A stretch of 64,000 bases of DNA from Anaerocolumna chitinilytica (GTDB taxonomy: Bacteria > Bacillota > Clostridia > Lachnospirales > Lachnospiraceae): the NCBI RefSeq assembly GCF_014218355.1, contig NZ_AP023368.1:3538001-3602000 (forward strand), read 5' to 3'. Of the stretch, positions 63,556-64,000 are shown piece by piece (within the stretch, counting starts at the first letter, position 1; every line of letters starts with the position of its first letter). Both the position numbers and the translations under genes were made by a program. The notes beneath the pieces are model-generated. The model was not told the DNA's origin. It was given only the letters and a program-made list of their open reading frames with translations, and did not search any database.

Positions 63556-64000
63556 ATGAAACTACGAAGAACTAATCTTGTTATCTCTCTAATGTTAGCA
63601 ATGTTTCTGGCAGCTGTAGAAGGAACCATTGTAACCATGGCCGCCCCGACTATTACGAAGGAAATGCATGGTTTTGAGCTAATCAGCCTTGTATTTTCCG
63701 TTTATCTTTTAACCTCTGCCATATCAACACCGATCTATGGTAAATTTGCAGATCTTTATGGTCGTAAGAATATGCTGACTATTGGAATCCTTTTATTTAT
63801 AATAGGCAGCTTTTTATGCGGTCTATCTCAGAATATGCTGATGTTAATAATCTTTCGAGCTATTCAGGGCTTAGGTGCGGGAGGAATTTTTACGATTCCC
63901 TTTACTATCATCGGAGATGAGTTCCCATTGGAGGAAAGATCAAAGATACAGGGCGGAATGAGTACGATGTGGGGAATTGCCACCCTAATTGGTCCTTTTT
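63556..64000 (+). CDS. MFS drug/proton exporter (EmrB/QacA, DHA2 type), 3' end outside window
   Basis: The first 148 residues are present, with no stop before the window end. Helix 1 carries MLAMFLAAVEGTIVTMAAPTI (motif D1-like), then the loop 2-3 motif GKFADLYGRKNML (MFS motif A) and IFRAIQGLGAGGIFTIPFTIIGDEFP (motif B/C region). Family members export drugs or amphiphiles using proton motive force. AAGGAAGGA precedes ATG 63556. Confidence 0.92.
   Translation, partial: MKLRRTNLVISLMLAMFLAAVEGTIVTMAAPTITKEMHGFELISLVFSVYLLTSAISTPIYGKFADLYGRKNMLTIGILLFIIGSFLCGLSQNMLMLIIFRAIQGLGAGGIFTIPFTIIGDEFPLEERSKIQGGMSTMWGIATLIGPF

Overview
This is a low-GC Firmicutes chromosome segment, most likely from a spore-forming, plant-polysaccharide-using Lachnospiraceae (Clostridium phytofermentans-like). 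Evidence: gpr and spoIIP, strong AGGAGG ribosome-binding sites, TTGACA/TATAAT promoters, the housekeeping gene order, many GH43/GH36-type genes and secreted Big_2 (Ig-like) proteins. No CRISPR array, IS element or transposase was seen.

Layout. 1-2.5 kb: yrzB-like/ruvX/ireB/mtaB. 2.86 kb: a Crh-like HPr paralogue. 3.3-12.7 kb, minus strand: thiI, cysteine desulfurase, rsmE, prmA, dnaJ, dnaK, grpE, hrcA (CIRCE-controlled). 13.0-19.75 kb: an inserted peptide natural-product island. 19.9-29.6 kb: hemW, a response regulator/ABC/histidine-kinase module, lepA, spoIIP, gpr, rpsT. 29.7-36.1 kb: chemoreceptor, sodA, two lipid-related genes, a Big_2 protein and a J-domain protein. 36.2-50.5 kb: a carbohydrate locus (CE7 esterase, tandem GH43, heparinase-like, DUF2264, GH36, two AraC regulators, GH43). 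50.5-64 kb: mixed accessory genes, including a presenilin-like GxGD membrane protein, an AraC regulator, a 32-residue Cys/Ser/His peptide gene, a glycosyltransferase, a MarR/flavodoxin operon, Big_2 paralogues, tRNA-Ala and a truncated MFS exporter.

Most interesting system (13.0-19.75 kb). It sits between hemW and hrcA, which are adjacent in most Firmicutes. It encodes four short Cys-rich precursor peptides sharing the leader MD[FY]LV, a radical SAM/SPASM maturase, a fifth divergent MDFLV peptide coupled to the maturase stop codon, and an ABC exporter whose true start overlaps that fifth peptide. Upstream are two paralogous HTH-TPR (RRNPP-like) regulators. Converging on them is a 46-residue secreted-type peptide gene that looks like the precursor of their signal. 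Near-identical promoter/operator sequences drive the regulator operon and, at the far end of the island, a 41-residue membrane peptide, which suggests one regulon. The precursors, the pheromone candidate and the membrane peptide are all shorter than usual gene-calling limits. I infer a signal-peptide-controlled thioether-type RiPP system; the chemistry is not proven by sequence.

A second notable element is a repeated leader carrying a short reading frame (PDFVRVxKHADGS). It precedes two unrelated genes 31 kb apart (about 23.7 and 54.65 kb).
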